64,000 bases of DNA from Citrobacter farmeri (GTDB taxonomy: Bacteria > Pseudomonadota > Gammaproteobacteria > Enterobacterales > Enterobacteriaceae): the NCBI RefSeq assembly GCF_019048065.1, contig NZ_CP077291.1, forward strand, positions 3,038,001 through 3,102,000, written 5' to 3'. Of the stretch, positions 46,643 through 57,544 are shown in pieces. Under the pieces are notes generated by a model. That model ran no database searches. It was not told the DNA's origin and saw only the letters and a program-made list of their open reading frames with translations. Every line of letters begins with the position of its first letter. Position 1 is the stretch's first letter. The translations under genes were made by a program, and so were the position numbers.

Positions 46643-49600
46643 TTACTTCTTCAGATACCGTAACCCTTGTCGAATAAGGATGAAAAACAGCGGCACAAAA
46701 AGCAGCGTTAATACCGTACCTGAAAGCATTCCCCCAATGACGGCGGTACCGATCTCTATTCGGCTGGCAGCGCCCGCCCCGGTAGAGAGTACCAGAGGGA
46801 TAACGCCTGCCACAAATGCCAGTGAGGTCATGATAATGGGACGCAAGCGTAGCCTTGCGCCCTCATATCCGGCTTGTGTTATATCAAGACCTTCGGCGAT
46901 ACGCGACTGCGCAAACTCGACAATCAAAATCGCGTTTTTTGCCGACAATCCCATGGTGGTCAATACGCCAACCTGGAAATAAATATCGTTATTGAATCCG
47001 ACGAGCATTGAGGCAGTCACCGCCCCCAGAATTCCCAGTGGTATTATCAACATGACAGCCAGTGGAATTGACCAGCTTTCATACAAAGCGGCAAGACAGA
47101 GAAAAATAAAGATGAGTGACGCCATGTACATCCAGAGCGTCTGCGCGGACGACGCTTTTTCTTGATACGACAAACCACTCCACTGCAAACCCAGACCAGG
47201 CATTTCCTCTACCTTCTCTGCCATCACGTCCATCGCATGACCGGAGCTGGTGCCCGCTGCGGCATTCCCCTGAAATTGAACCGCAGGCAAACCGTTAAAA
47301 CGTTGCAGCATCTGTGGACCCGTTGTCCATCTGAATGACGCGAAACTCGCGATAGAGGCCATATTGCCACTCGCGCCTTTCACAAACCAGGCGGCAAGAT
47401 TCTCAGGGTTTGCCCGCCACTCGGCGTCCCCCTGCATATACACCCTTTTAACACGTCCACGATCGATAAAATCATTGATATAAACGCCCCCCAGAGCAGC
47501 GGAAAGCGTTTCATTGATATCAGCGTGAACAACGCCTTGCGCACCGGCTTTCAGTGGGTCAATTTCAACCTGTAGCAGTGCCTTTTCTTCCAGGCTGTTA
47601 ATTCTGACCGCCGTGAGATGTTCACTGGCACTGGCCTTGCGTAAAAGCGCCTGCTGCGCCTGCAACAGCGCCTCATAGCCGCTGGCCGATTGATCCTGAA
47701 GCCACATTTCAAATCCGCTGGACTGTCCAAGCCCGCGGACCGTCGGTGGAGACATCGCGTTAATTGATGCCAGAGGTACCGTTTTGAAGTATTGGTTCGC
47801 ACGGGAAATGATCGCTCTGGCACTATTCTGTTCCCCGCTTCGCCTGTCCCAGTGCTTTAATTCCGCAAAAGCCATTCCGACATTTTGGCCGCTACCCGCA
47901 TTATTGCGCCCCGTGACCATAAAGATAACGCTGAGATTATCTTTCTCTTGCGTCAGAAAATAATCGGTAATGGAATCACCCACGCGTTGGGTCATGGACA
48001 GTGGCGATCCGGTAGGGAGCGCAAACTGAATCATCACCGCCCCCTGATCCTCATCAGGAAGAAAACCTGTCGGCAATCGTTGATATTCCCACACCATAAA
48101 CAGCACCAGTAACGTCGCAATAATGCATGAACGTAGGGGGCGCGAAACTATCCGTCGCAGCGTGGCTAAATAATTCTGCTGGCTCTTTTCCACCCCTTGG
48201 TTAAAACAGATAAAAAAGGCCCCTTTCTTCGGCTGCTCTTTTTTCAGCAAATGAGCACAAAGGGTCGGCGTCAATGTTAATGCCACCAGCGCGGAGAGCA
48301 TCATTGCCGCCGCGATTGTTATGGTGAACTGACGGTAAATAATACCCACGGAACCGCCAAAAAAAGCCATTGGAATGAAAACGGCAGCTAACACCAGCGC
48401 GATACCCATCAGCGCACTTGTGATTTCCCTCATTGAATACAATGTCGCTTCCTTGGGCGTCATATCTTCTTCGGCCATCACTCGCTCAACATTTTCGACA
48501 ACCACGATAGCGTCATCGACTAACAGACCAATCGCCAGCACCATGGCAAAAAGAGTCAGCGTATTAATGTTGTAGCCCAGGACACTTAAAATGCCGAACG
48601 TACCGAGCAGGACGACAGGTACAGTGATCGCAGGAATAAATGTGGCGCGCCAGTTTTGCAAAAACAGATACATCACCACGATCACAAGAATGATCGCTTC
48701 AATTAACGTCCATACCACGCCTTCAATGGAAACGGTCACGAACGGCGTACTGTCACGCGGGTAAGCGCTGATCACCCCTTGCGGAAACTGTATACTGAGG
48801 CGCTCAACTTCAGCGCGAACCTTTTCCGCTGTCGCCAGGGCATTCGCCCCTGAAGCTAACTGAATGGAAATCCCGGCGGCCGGATAGCCGTTGAGAGTCG
48901 TCTGGTTCTGATAATTTTCTGCCCCCAACTCTATGCGGGCAACATCACGTAAATAGATGACAGAACCATCACCATTAATACGAACGACAATGTTTTCAAA
49001 TTGTTTGACCGTTTCAAGTCGCGACTGCGCCATCACCGTTGCATTGAGATATTGCCCCTCTACTGCAGGCAGTGAGCCTATCTCGCCCCCGGTGACCTGG
49101 GCGTTCTGAGCTTCAATAGCAGCCCGAATATCAGATGGCATCAACCCATAACTGGTGAGCTTGTATGGATCCAACCAGATGCGCATCGCATATTGCGCGC
49201 CAAAAACGGTGGTTTCGCCAACGCCATCAACCCGACTGAGGGGATCCTGCAATGTGCTAATGAGAAAATCGTTAATATCCAGACTGCTTAGCTGCCGGGT
49301 TTCATCATAAAGCGCGACCACCATCAGGCTATCCCCCTGCGATTTGGTCACGGTAATTCCTTGCTGCTGCACTTCCGGCGGCAGGCGTGTTATCGCCTGG
49401 TTGACCGCGTTTTGTACCTGGACCTGTGCCATATCGGGGTTTACCCCCTGATTAAAGCTGAGACTGATTCGGGCCTGGCCAGCGGAACTGCTGCTTGATG
49501 AGAAATAGAGCAGCCCGTCAATCCCTTTAATCTGTTGTTCCAGAACCTGGGTGATGCTGTCCTCAACGGTCTGTGCAGATGCCCCAGGGTAGTTCGCTGT

Positions 49601-49738
49601 GATATTCACGCCCGGAGGAGCAATATCGGGATACTGCTCAACGGGTAACAGAAATAGCGCAAGCGTTCCTGCGGCCATGATTGAGATAGCCATCACTGCG
49701 GAAAAAACAGGTCGGATAACAAAAAAACGCGCCAGCAT
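46643..49738 (-). CDS. RND efflux pump, inner-membrane subunit (HAE1/AcrB-like)
   Basis: 1031 residues with the AcrB layout: a helix at 10-28, a first large periplasmic loop, helices 2-6, a second large loop, helices 8-12. The proton-relay aspartates are present in helix 4 (GLLVDDAIVVVENVER, around 405), with the GIALVLAAVFIPMAF and Lys-bearing GLSAKNAILIVEFAQ segments that complete the relay. It is probably a drug or solvent exporter; the substrate is unknown. No membrane-fusion protein gene adjoins it, so it would need an adaptor such as AcrA from elsewhere, as AcrD does in E. coli. The gene is an insertion between ldtB and ybiR relative to K-12. Confidence 0.92.
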   Translation of the reverse strand: MLARFFVIRPVFSAVMAISIMAAGTLALFLLPVEQYPDIAPPGVNITANYPGASAQTVEDSITQVLEQQIKGIDGLLYFSSSSSSAGQARISLSFNQGVNPDMAQVQVQNAVNQAITRLPPEVQQQGITVTKSQGDSLMVVALYDETRQLSSLDINDFLISTLQDPLSRVDGVGETTVFGAQYAMRIWLDPYKLTSYGLMPSDIRAAIEAQNAQVTGGEIGSLPAVEGQYLNATVMAQSRLETVKQFENIVVRINGDGSVIYLRDVARIELGAENYQNQTTLNGYPAAGISIQLASGANALATAEKVRAEVERLSIQFPQGVISAYPRDSTPFVTVSIEGVVWTLIEAIILVIVVMYLFLQNWRATFIPAITVPVVLLGTFGILSVLGYNINTLTLFAMVLAIGLLVDDAIVVVENVERVMAEEDMTPKEATLYSMREITSALMGIALVLAAVFIPMAFFGGSVGIIYRQFTITIAAAMMLSALVALTLTPTLCAHLLKKEQPKKGAFFICFNQGVEKSQQNYLATLRRIVSRPLRSCIIATLLVLFMVWEYQRLPTGFLPDEDQGAVMIQFALPTGSPLSMTQRVGDSITDYFLTQEKDNLSVIFMVTGRNNAGSGQNVGMAFAELKHWDRRSGEQNSARAIISRANQYFKTVPLASINAMSPPTVRGLGQSSGFEMWLQDQSASGYEALLQAQQALLRKASASEHLTAVRINSLEEKALLQVEIDPLKAGAQGVVHADINETLSAALGGVYINDFIDRGRVKRVYMQGDAEWRANPENLAAWFVKGASGNMASIASFASFRWTTGPQMLQRFNGLPAVQFQGNAAAGTSSGHAMDVMAEKVEEMPGLGLQWSGLSYQEKASSAQTLWMYMASLIFIFLCLAALYESWSIPLAVMLIIPLGILGAVTASMLVGFNNDIYFQVGVLTTMGLSAKNAILIVEFAQSRIAEGLDITQAGYEGARLRLRPIIMTSLAFVAGVIPLVLSTGAGAASRIEIGTAVIGGMLSGTVLTLLFVPLFFILIRQGLRYLKK

Positions 49739-49827
49739 GAGCCACTTCCCCCATCAGGGTCCGCTGAACAGAGGTCGCATAAGACAAAAATCTTGTGTCC
49801 ATTATCTGCTCAGCTTATTTAATCGCC

Positions 49828-49858
49828 ATTTATTTACTTTACAGTAAAGTAAATAAAT
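49828..49858. promoter_or_regulatory. Perfect 31-base palindrome, probable TetR operator
   Basis: Two 15-base arms (ATTTATTTACTTTAC and its exact complement) flank a single central A. It lies 90-120 bases upstream of the RND gene start, with only the ybiR 3' flank on the other side. Its size and symmetry suit a TetR-family dimer or dimer pair. Confidence 0.75.
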
Positions 49859-49866
49859 AGATCAAA

Positions 49867-49895
49867 CAAATCCATTCAATCAGGAAATGGATTTG
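49867..49895 (-). terminator. Hairpin downstream of ybiR
   Basis: Arms CAAATCCATT and AATGGATTTG pair perfectly over ten bases. On the minus strand they are followed by TTTGATCTATTTATTT. This probably ends the mntR-ybiR transcript just before the RND promoter region. Confidence 0.65.
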
Positions 49896-49924
49896 CTTAT
49901 GTCAGAATGGAGTGGGAATCGCGA

Positions 49925-51031
49925 CTAAAATTTAAGCAGAACAAATCCTACAACCGCAGCCCATATCAACATGGGTACCGAATAGAGATGGAAGCGCCAC
50001 CAGATGCGCCGGTCGTTCGCCATCCGCAGGGCAATCAGATTCGCCAGCGACCCCGGCAACAGGCCGAATCCACCCACGTTAACCGCCCAGGCCAACAGCA
50101 CGCCAGGAGGGACATAGTTCAGCAGTAAGATAGTGCTGGGAACGTTACTGATCGCTTGCGACAGGCCAATTGCCGTCAGCCACAGTCCGGGTTCAGACAA
50201 CGTACCGACATGACTTAGCACCCCCTGCAACGCCGGCAGTTGGGTTAGCAAATGGACATCAATAAACATGGCCATAAACACCAGCAGCAGCGTCCAGTCA
50301 ACACTCAACAGCACGCGGCGTGCCAGCAACAGGAAACCGAGGGCCACAATCGCCAGGCCAATCAACTCCAGCTTAAGCTCCAGCGCCGTCAGAAAAACGA
50401 TGTACAGTCCCAGACAGCCCCACACCAGGCGGGGTAGCCACTCTGGCTGGCTGGTCCCGGTATGGTATTGCAGCGGTTTATTGGGGAAGCAAAACCAGCA
50501 GAGCACCAGCAGCGTCAACATCATTGCAACGGCCAGCGGCGCCATCTGACCGATAAATGCAACAAAGGAGAGACCAGAACGACCCCACATCAGGATATTT
50601 TGCGGATTCCCGATCGGCGTCAGCAATGACCCGGCATTCACTGCCAGCGCTTCAAAGATAATCAGCCGGTTAACCGGTATTGCACACAACTTCTTCAGAG
50701 TGATTGTCAGCGGGACGACGATAAAGAGCGCAACATCGTTCGTCAGGAACGTCGAAAGCAGCGCAGCGGCCAGCACCATAAACATCGACAGACGGCGCTC
50801 CGTCGCAAGACGCCGGGTCATTTTACGGCCCAGCACATCAAAGTAACCGCTCAGCTCGACACCTTTAGTCAGCATCATCAGACCACTAAGGGTAATAATG
50901 GTGTGCCAGTCAATCGCGCCGGGCCAGGTCTTTGGCGTAAAGGGGACCCACATACTCAATCCGACGCCCACCACAATCAACAAATGAAAAAAACGGTCGC
51001 GTTTCAGCGCCCGTAAAAAAGGCAGGCTCAT
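49925..51031 (-). CDS. ybiR: Putative anion/citrate-type transporter YbiR
   Basis: 368-residue inner-membrane protein of the ArsB/NhaD (CitMHS-like ion transporter) superfamily with about ten helices. The conserved blocks [19 protein letters not shown] near 120-140 and [16 protein letters not shown] near 280 are the two re-entrant signature regions. The substrate is not established. The ATG overlaps the mntR stop (ATGA), so the two are coupled, as in E. coli. Confidence 0.92.
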   Translation of the reverse strand: MSLPFLRALKRDRFFHLLIVVGVGLSMWVPFTPKTWPGAIDWHTIITLSGLMMLTKGVELSGYFDVLGRKMTRRLATERRLSMFMVLAAALLSTFLTNDVALFIVVPLTITLKKLCAIPVNRLIIFEALAVNAGSLLTPIGNPQNILMWGRSGLSFVAFIGQMAPLAVAMMLTLLVLCWFCFPNKPLQYHTGTSQPEWLPRLVWGCLGLYIVFLTALELKLELIGLAIVALGFLLLARRVLLSVDWTLLLVFMAMFIDVHLLTQLPALQGVLSHVGTLSEPGLWLTAIGLSQAISNVPSTILLLNYVPPGVLLAWAVNVGGFGLLPGSLANLIALRMANDRRIWWRFHLYSVPMLIWAAVVGFVLLKF

Positions 51032-51501
51032 TCAATAGAGTTTCCGTGCTGTTGCGTAAAAAGACGAAAGGCTTCCAGCGTCTCCTGGCTGACATGGTGC
51101 TCCATCCCTTCGGCATCGCGACGGGCAATCTCTGCGCTCACGCCCAGCACCAGCAGAAAGTTTTCCACAATTTGATGGCGTTCACGGCTTTCCTGCGCCA
51201 GCTTCTCTCCTTCCGGGGTTAAGAAAACACCGCGCCAGGGTATCATCTCGATCAATCCCACTGAGGCCAGACGTTTGAGCATCTTAGCCACCGTCGGCTG
51301 GGACACCCCGAGCCGGGCCGCCATGTCCACCTGACGCGCCTCACCGACTTCAATAATCAGGTCAGAAATCAACTCAACGTAGTCGTCGATCAATTCGCGG
51401 CGATGCGCTTCTCGCACCTGACGGAACCCTTCAACGTGTTCCTCTACGTTCACTAACTGCGTCACTTTTTTTGTTGTTGGCATACCTGCGCGACGACTCA
51501 T
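51028..51501 (-). CDS. mntR: Manganese-responsive regulator MntR
   Basis: 157-residue DtxR-family regulator. It represses mntH and mntS and activates mntP when manganese is plentiful. The winged helix includes [22 protein letters not shown] (about 60-81). Metal ligands of the MntR type lie in the C-terminal half ([15 protein letters not shown] near 125-140). It carries the longer N-terminus typical of enterobacteria. Divergent from mntS. Confidence 0.96.
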   Translation of the reverse strand: MSRRAGMPTTKKVTQLVNVEEHVEGFRQVREAHRRELIDDYVELISDLIIEVGEARQVDMAARLGVSQPTVAKMLKRLASVGLIEMIPWRGVFLTPEGEKLAQESRERHQIVENFLLVLGVSAEIARRDAEGMEHHVSQETLEAFRLFTQQHGNSIE

Positions 51502-51610
51502 TCTGCTTCCTCATTCCTGTGACGCGTTAACAGCATCTAATTGGAGAGCGCTCATTGTAAACCAGAGTTGCCCGGGCACAAAAAATTAACGTTTTAGCAA
51601 TAGCTATATA

Positions 51611-51628
51611 ATATAGCCTGTGCTATAT
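51611..51628 (+). promoter_or_regulatory. MntR box of mntS
   Basis: ATATAGC-CTGT-GCTATAT is a perfect inverted repeat close to the MntR consensus AACATAGC-N4-GCTATGTT. It overlaps the downstream side of a TATAAT-like -10 at 51607-51612, so bound MntR would block mntS transcription. Confidence 0.85.
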
Positions 51629-51686
51629 CTGTATGTAATGCAGTCATCCCTCATGGACAGAGGGACCAGAAAGTCAGGAGGTCAAT

Positions 51687-51815
51687 ATGAACGAGTTCAA
51701 GAGGTGTATGCGCGTGTTTAGTCACTCTCCCTTTAAAGTCCGGTTAATGCTGCTCTCGATGCTGTGCGATATGATCAACAGCAAACCTGAGCAGGATAAC
51801 CCCTCAGATAAATAA
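51687..51815 (+). CDS. mntS: Manganese small protein MntS
   Basis: 42-residue protein, MNEFKRCMRVFSHSPFKVRL at the start, almost identical to E. coli MntS (formerly the RybA locus). MntS raises free manganese in the cell when the metal is scarce, probably by inhibiting the MntP exporter. A strong site CAGGAGG lies just upstream. The MntR box at 51611-51628 controls it. A short GC-rich hairpin (51817-51836) follows the stop. Confidence 0.95.
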   Translation: MNEFKRCMRVFSHSPFKVRLMLLSMLCDMINSKPEQDNPSDK

Positions 51816-51836
51816 CGCGGCGTCGCGGTACGCCGC

Positions 51837-52092
51837 TTCATCTGGTTGTCATATTCAGCCGTTACACTCCTGTTTGTGTCAAAATAGCCCTTCTTTTTGT
51901 CGGATTTGCTAACCTCTTCGCAAAACAATTTCTTTCTGCCAGTTGACCTTCACATTCACACGCTCTATCTTCTTGCAGCCCTGCCTAACTTGCGGCTCGC
52001 AGATGCGGACCTCTTCCCCTCTTCACGCACTCTCAGCAGGTAATGACCCTTGGCGCCAGGGTAAGCACATGGCGTTTTTGCGATAGTGGCAT
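51837..52092. other. Gap between mntS and opgE
   Basis: About 255 bases hold the opgE promoter region. Small ORFs on either strand have no support, and no distinct hairpin or operator is seen. Confidence 0.4.
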
Positions 52093-53679
52093 ATGAATTT
52101 AACCCTCAAAGACTCGCTTCTTGCTCGCAGCCGGGCCCTTAGTCCGTGGACGGGCTTTTATGTTTTGCAGTCCCTGCTGATCAACCTCGCGCTGGGCTAT
52201 CCGCTAAGTCTGCTGTATACCGTTGCTTTTACCTGCATATTGCATTTGCTCTGGCGGAGCGCGCCAAAAGCGCAAAAGATTCTGATCGGCGTTTGCTCGC
52301 TTGTCGCTGCCTTTTACTTTCCTTTCGGTCAGGCCTACGGGTCGCCAAACTTTAATACGCTGCTGGCGCTGCACTCGACCAATATGGAAGAGTCCACGGA
52401 GATCCTGACGATTTTTCCCTGGTACAATTACCTGATGGGCGTATTTATCTTTGCCCTTGGCGTGATTGCCGTACGTCGCAAGCCCAGTGAAGAGAAAAAA
52501 CGCTGGAATAAATATGACAGCCTGTGCCTGCTGTTCAGCGTCATCGCTTTTTTTGTTACTCCCGTGCAGAACCTGGCCTGGGGCGGTGTGTTTAAATTGA
52601 AGGATACCGGCTACCCGGTGTTTCGCTTCGCCAAAGACGTCATCGTCAATAACAATGAGGTGATTGACGAGCAGGAACGCATGGCGAAGTTCGCCAGCAT
52701 GAAAGACACCTGGACCGTCACCGCCGTAAAACCGAAGTATCATACCTACGTGGTGGTGATCGGTGAAAGCGCTCGCCGTGATGCACTGGGGGCGTTTGGC
52801 GGCCACTGGGATAACACCCCATTTGCCAGCAGCGTCAACGGTTATCTGTTCGCCGATTACGTCGCAGCCAGCGGGTCTACGCAGAAATCGCTCGGGCTGA
52901 CCCTCAACCGGGTCGTCGACGATAAGCCGCAGTATCAGGATAACTTCGTCACGCTGGCGAACCGCGCTGGTTTCCAGACCTGGTGGTTCTCGAATCAGGG
53001 ACAAATCGGCGAATATGACACCGCTATCGCCAGCATCGCGAAGCGGGCTGATGAAGTGCATTTTCTGAAAAACGGCGACTTCGAAGCGGACAAAAACACC
53101 CAGGATGAGGCGCTGTTAAAAATGACCGCGCAAGTGCTGGAAACCGAACGTACCCAGCCGCAACTGATTGTACTGCACCTGATGGGTTCGCATCCGCAGG
53201 CTTGCGACCGCACAAAAGGGAAGTACGACACCTTCGTCCAGTCGAAAGAGACCTCCTGCTATCTCTATACCATGACCCAGACCGATGACCTGCTGCGAAA
53301 ACTGTACGATCAGCTTCGCAACAGCGGCGGCAGTTTCTCGCTGGTGTACTTCTCCGATCACGGTCTCGCATTTAAAGAACGTGGGAAGGAAGTTCAATAT
53401 CTGGCGCATGACGACCAGTTCCAGCAAAACTTCCAGGTTCCGTTTATGGTGCTCTCGAGTGATGATAAAGCGCATAAGATCGTCAAAGCGCGACGTTCCG
53501 CCAACGATTTCCTCGGTTTCTTCTCTCAGTGGACAGGGATCAGCGCGAAAGAGATTAAGATGAAGTATCGTTTTATCTCTGAACAGAAGGCCGGGCCGGT
53601 GTATATCACCAACTTCAAATTGCAGAAGGTAGATTACACCCATCTGGGAACCGACATTTTTAGCACTCAGTCGCGCTAA
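52093..53679 (+). CDS. opgE: Phosphoethanolamine transferase OpgE (osmoregulated periplasmic glucans)
   Basis: 528-residue inner-membrane enzyme of the EptA/OpgE alkaline-phosphatase superfamily. About five N-terminal helices (to residue 180) anchor a periplasmic sulfatase-like domain. The catalytic block VVIGESARRDALGAFG near 220 and the metal-binding VYFSDHGLAFK near 420 are visible. In E. coli OpgE adds phosphoethanolamine to periplasmic glucans. Convergent with ompX across a shared terminator. Confidence 0.95.
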   Translation: MNLTLKDSLLARSRALSPWTGFYVLQSLLINLALGYPLSLLYTVAFTCILHLLWRSAPKAQKILIGVCSLVAAFYFPFGQAYGSPNFNTLLALHSTNMEESTEILTIFPWYNYLMGVFIFALGVIAVRRKPSEEKKRWNKYDSLCLLFSVIAFFVTPVQNLAWGGVFKLKDTGYPVFRFAKDVIVNNNEVIDEQERMAKFASMKDTWTVTAVKPKYHTYVVVIGESARRDALGAFGGHWDNTPFASSVNGYLFADYVAASGSTQKSLGLTLNRVVDDKPQYQDNFVTLANRAGFQTWWFSNQGQIGEYDTAIASIAKRADEVHFLKNGDFEADKNTQDEALLKMTAQVLETERTQPQLIVLHLMGSHPQACDRTKGKYDTFVQSKETSCYLYTMTQTDDLLRKLYDQLRNSGGSFSLVYFSDHGLAFKERGKEVQYLAHDDQFQQNFQVPFMVLSSDDKAHKIVKARRSANDFLGFFSQWTGISAKEIKMKYRFISEQKAGPVYITNFKLQKVDYTHLGTDIFSTQSR

Positions 53680-53700
53680 CCCGTCGTAATTAAAGCAAAA

Positions 53701-53726
53701 AAAATCCGCCCCTTGAGGCGGATTTT
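53701..53726. terminator. Bidirectional terminator between opgE and ompX
   Basis: AAAATCCGCC pairs with GGCGGATTTT around a six-base loop, with A and T runs on both sides, so it can end transcripts from both convergent genes. Confidence 0.92.
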
Positions 53727-53743
53727 TTATATCACCGAAGTGA

Positions 53744-54259
53744 TTAGAAGCGGTAACCGACGCCTGCGATCCAGGTGCCAACGTCAACGCTACGAATACG
53801 GCTCTGCTCGTAAGAGAAGTCCAGCGCAACGTTTTCGATCGGGTTGAACTGCAGACCTGCGCCATAAGAGAAACCATAGTCGCTGGTATCATCTTTATGC
53901 GTCGGGTAGTTGGTGTCCTGGAATTTACCGTAACCTACACCCACAACACCGTAGATGCTTGCCCAGTCGTTCAGACGGTAAGCCGGACCAGCAGTGATGC
54001 CGTAGTACTGAGATTTGTTGTAATCGCCTGCACCGTTAGTACGATCTTTTTCGGTGTAAGTGAAGGAACCGATCACGCCCAGCGGGTTATTGTCCTGCTC
54101 ATAGCGATACTTCAGGTTAAAACCGTTCATTTTGTTCGCTACGCCCTGAGCATCGCTCTGAGCATAACCACCGGTAACGGTAGAAGTCGCAGCAACAGCA
54201 GAACCTGCGGAGATAGCCAGAACAGCGGCCAGTGCTGAAAGACATGCAATTTTTTTCAT
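53744..54259 (-). CDS. ompX: Outer membrane protein OmpX
   Basis: 171-residue eight-stranded outer-membrane beta-barrel of the Ail/Lom family. The signal peptide covers residues 1-23 (ending GSAVA), and the mature part ends GVGYRF with the terminal phenylalanine needed for assembly. Surface loops differ from E. coli (for example AQGVANKMNG). The start at ATG 54259 has GAGG upstream; an upstream GTG at 54265 is rejected. OmpX mRNA is a known target of envelope sRNAs in relatives. Confidence 0.96.
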   Translation of the reverse strand: MKKIACLSALAAVLAISAGSAVAATSTVTGGYAQSDAQGVANKMNGFNLKYRYEQDNNPLGVIGSFTYTEKDRTNGAGDYNKSQYYGITAGPAYRLNDWASIYGVVGVGYGKFQDTNYPTHKDDTSDYGFSYGAGLQFNPIENVALDFSYEQSRIRSVDVGTWIAGVGYRF

Positions 54260-54648
54260 AACCACCTCAAATGTGCTTCAAATAAATCCTAAGTTTTAAA
54301 TATATCAAAAATTGATGAGAAACTCTTTGCGATTAGTGATGTCTAACGGGCCATTTCGTGTAACAGAACATTTCCATGAGCCGCTATCTCTTTCAATTAA
54401 CATCAATTTTCTGGATTATCGCCCCATTATTACGCGCATAATAAAGGACATTCATCCAGATTAATCCTAATCTGGCAGCGCATTAATCCATCAATCTGCC
54501 GCCATTTTACGGCTTCCCAGGAATTTTTTTTCAACGAAGACTCAACCGCAGAAGGTTATTTCCATTACACTGCCTCTTTTACTTTTCTATACACAAATCA
54601 GACAAGTTGCTGGATGTCGTGTATCTACAGTTATCGTCAGGAGAACGG
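54260..54648. promoter_or_regulatory. Long divergent ompX-rhtA region
   Basis: A 389-base AT-rich gap carries the ompX promoter and leader (minus) and the rhtA promoter (plus). No ORF with a family match is seen, and I could not place a specific operator. Confidence 0.4.
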
Positions 54649-55536
54649 ATGCCAGGGTCGTCACGTAAAACCCCAGTTTGGTTGCCCATTTTAGTACTGC
54701 TTATCGCTATGTCCTCGATCCAGAGTGGCGCATCGCTGGCAAAATCACTGTTCCCGCTGGTTGGCGCACCCGGTGTGACCGCCCTTCGTCTGGCGCTTGG
54801 TACGCTGATCCTGATTGTCTTCTTCAAACCCTGGCGTCTTCGTTTTGCCAAAGAGCAGCGACTGCCGCTGCTTTTTTACGGCCTGTCGCTGGGAGGCATG
54901 AACTACCTCTTCTATTTGTCGATTCAGACGGTCCCGCTGGGGATCGCGGTCGCACTGGAATTTACCGGGCCGCTGGCGGTCGCCCTGTTCTCGTCGCGAC
55001 GCCCCGTTGATTTTATCTGGGTGGTGCTGGCCGTTCTGGGGCTTTGGTTCCTGCTGCCGCTGGGTCAGGACGTTTCGCATGTTGACCTGTTTGGTGCCGC
55101 TATGGCGTTGGGTGCAGGTGCTTGCTGGGCTATCTATATCCTTAGCGGTCAACGCGCTGGCGCGGAACACGGCCCGGCCACCGTTGCGGTAGGCTCGCTG
55201 ATTGCTGCTCTGGTTTTCGTTCCACTCGGGGTGGCGCAGGCCGGAGAAGCGCTCTGGCACTGGTCGGTGATTCCACTGGGTCTGGCGGTCGCGGTGCTGT
55301 CGACAGCGCTCCCCTATTCGCTGGAAATGATTGCCTTAACCCGTCTGCCTACTCGCACCTTTGGTACGTTGATGAGCATGGAGCCGGCACTGGCTGCGGT
55401 AGCGGGCATCCTGTTTCTGGGTGAGACGCTGACGCCAGTCCAGCTGCTGGCCCTCGGCGCGATCATTGCCGCCTCAATGGGCTCAACGCTGACTATTCGG
55501 CGAGAAAGCAAAATAAAAGAGGTTGATGTAAATTAA
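54649..55536 (+). CDS. rhtA: Threonine/homoserine exporter RhtA
   Basis: 295-residue inner-membrane exporter of the DMT/EamA superfamily with ten helices in two repeated halves, as in E. coli RhtA. It exports threonine, homoserine and related amino acids. The start at 54649 has CAGGAG upstream; the 14-residue ORF extension is outside the family length. Confidence 0.95.
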   Translation: MPGSSRKTPVWLPILVLLIAMSSIQSGASLAKSLFPLVGAPGVTALRLALGTLILIVFFKPWRLRFAKEQRLPLLFYGLSLGGMNYLFYLSIQTVPLGIAVALEFTGPLAVALFSSRRPVDFIWVVLAVLGLWFLLPLGQDVSHVDLFGAAMALGAGACWAIYILSGQRAGAEHGPATVAVGSLIAALVFVPLGVAQAGEALWHWSVIPLGLAVAVLSTALPYSLEMIALTRLPTRTFGTLMSMEPALAAVAGILFLGETLTPVQLLALGAIIAASMGSTLTIRRESKIKEVDVN

Positions 55537-55544
55537 TTTTACAT

Positions 55545-55573
55545 TTCTGCATGGTTTGCATAACCATGCAGAA
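55545..55573 (+). terminator. Hairpin downstream of rhtA
   Basis: A perfect 12-bp stem (TTCTGCATGGTT and its complement) with a five-base loop lies nine bases after the rhtA stop. No clear T run follows. Confidence 0.6.
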
Positions 55574-55724
55574 TATCGACCCACTGTTTTCCCTGTATTT
55601 TCCTGATATTTCGTCCCTGCTCACCTGCCCCACCCGCCTATTTATTCTCATTCTTATGTCACCGGGAGAATATTTACCTCCCCATTCTTTATGCACGTAA
55701 CTATATGAATAGCAATGCAATTAA

Positions 55725-56348
<624 letters not shown>

Positions 56349-56371
56349 TCGATCATAAGTATTTCCTCTAT

Positions 56372-56395
56372 AACCCTCGCGACAGCGGGGGTTTT
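56372..56395 (+). terminator. dps terminator
   Basis: AACCCTCGC pairs with GCGGGGGTT (one G-T pair) around a GACA loop, followed by TTTGCACTTT, 24 bases after the stop. Confidence 0.8.
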
Positions 56396-56539
56396 GCACT
56401 TTAATGGTGCACCAGATCGTAATCCCCCCGCCATAAAGTAAAATATTTGTAATAATCACCTCACACAATCGTTAACGAAAGATTGTTTTATCAACGATAT
56501 TTGCGCTAAATAGGCAGACCGTTCGCACCCCCTGCTGGC

Positions 56540-56569
56540 TGCACTAAATCAGTGCCCCACTATGGTGCA
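56540..56569 (+). promoter_or_regulatory. NtrC sites upstream of glnH
   Basis: Two overlapping sites, TGCACTAAATCAGTGCC (56540-56556) and TGCCCCACTATGGTGCA (56553-56569), fit the NtrC consensus TGCACC-N5-TGGTGCA. They lie about 75-100 bases before the sigma-54 promoter. Confidence 0.75.
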
Positions 56570-56624
56570 AAAAGCGAGTTTTGCTCCGTTAACTGTGCAA
56601 AAGAGTGCGGCATCCTCTTGTTAA

Positions 56625-57458
<834 letters not shown>

Positions 57459-57482
57459 TAAGACGTTTTGCCTTCAGATGTT

Positions 57483-57508
57483 GCCCGGGGGCGCTAAGCG
57501 TACCGGGC
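57483..57508 (+). terminator. glnH-glnP intergenic hairpin
   Basis: GCCCGG...CCGGGC hairpin followed by ATTTGATTTTTTTC. It probably attenuates read-through, giving more GlnH than GlnPQ, and it resembles a REP unit. Confidence 0.65.
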
Positions 57509-57544
57509 ATTTGATTTTTTTCACCACGGTAACAGGAACAACAT

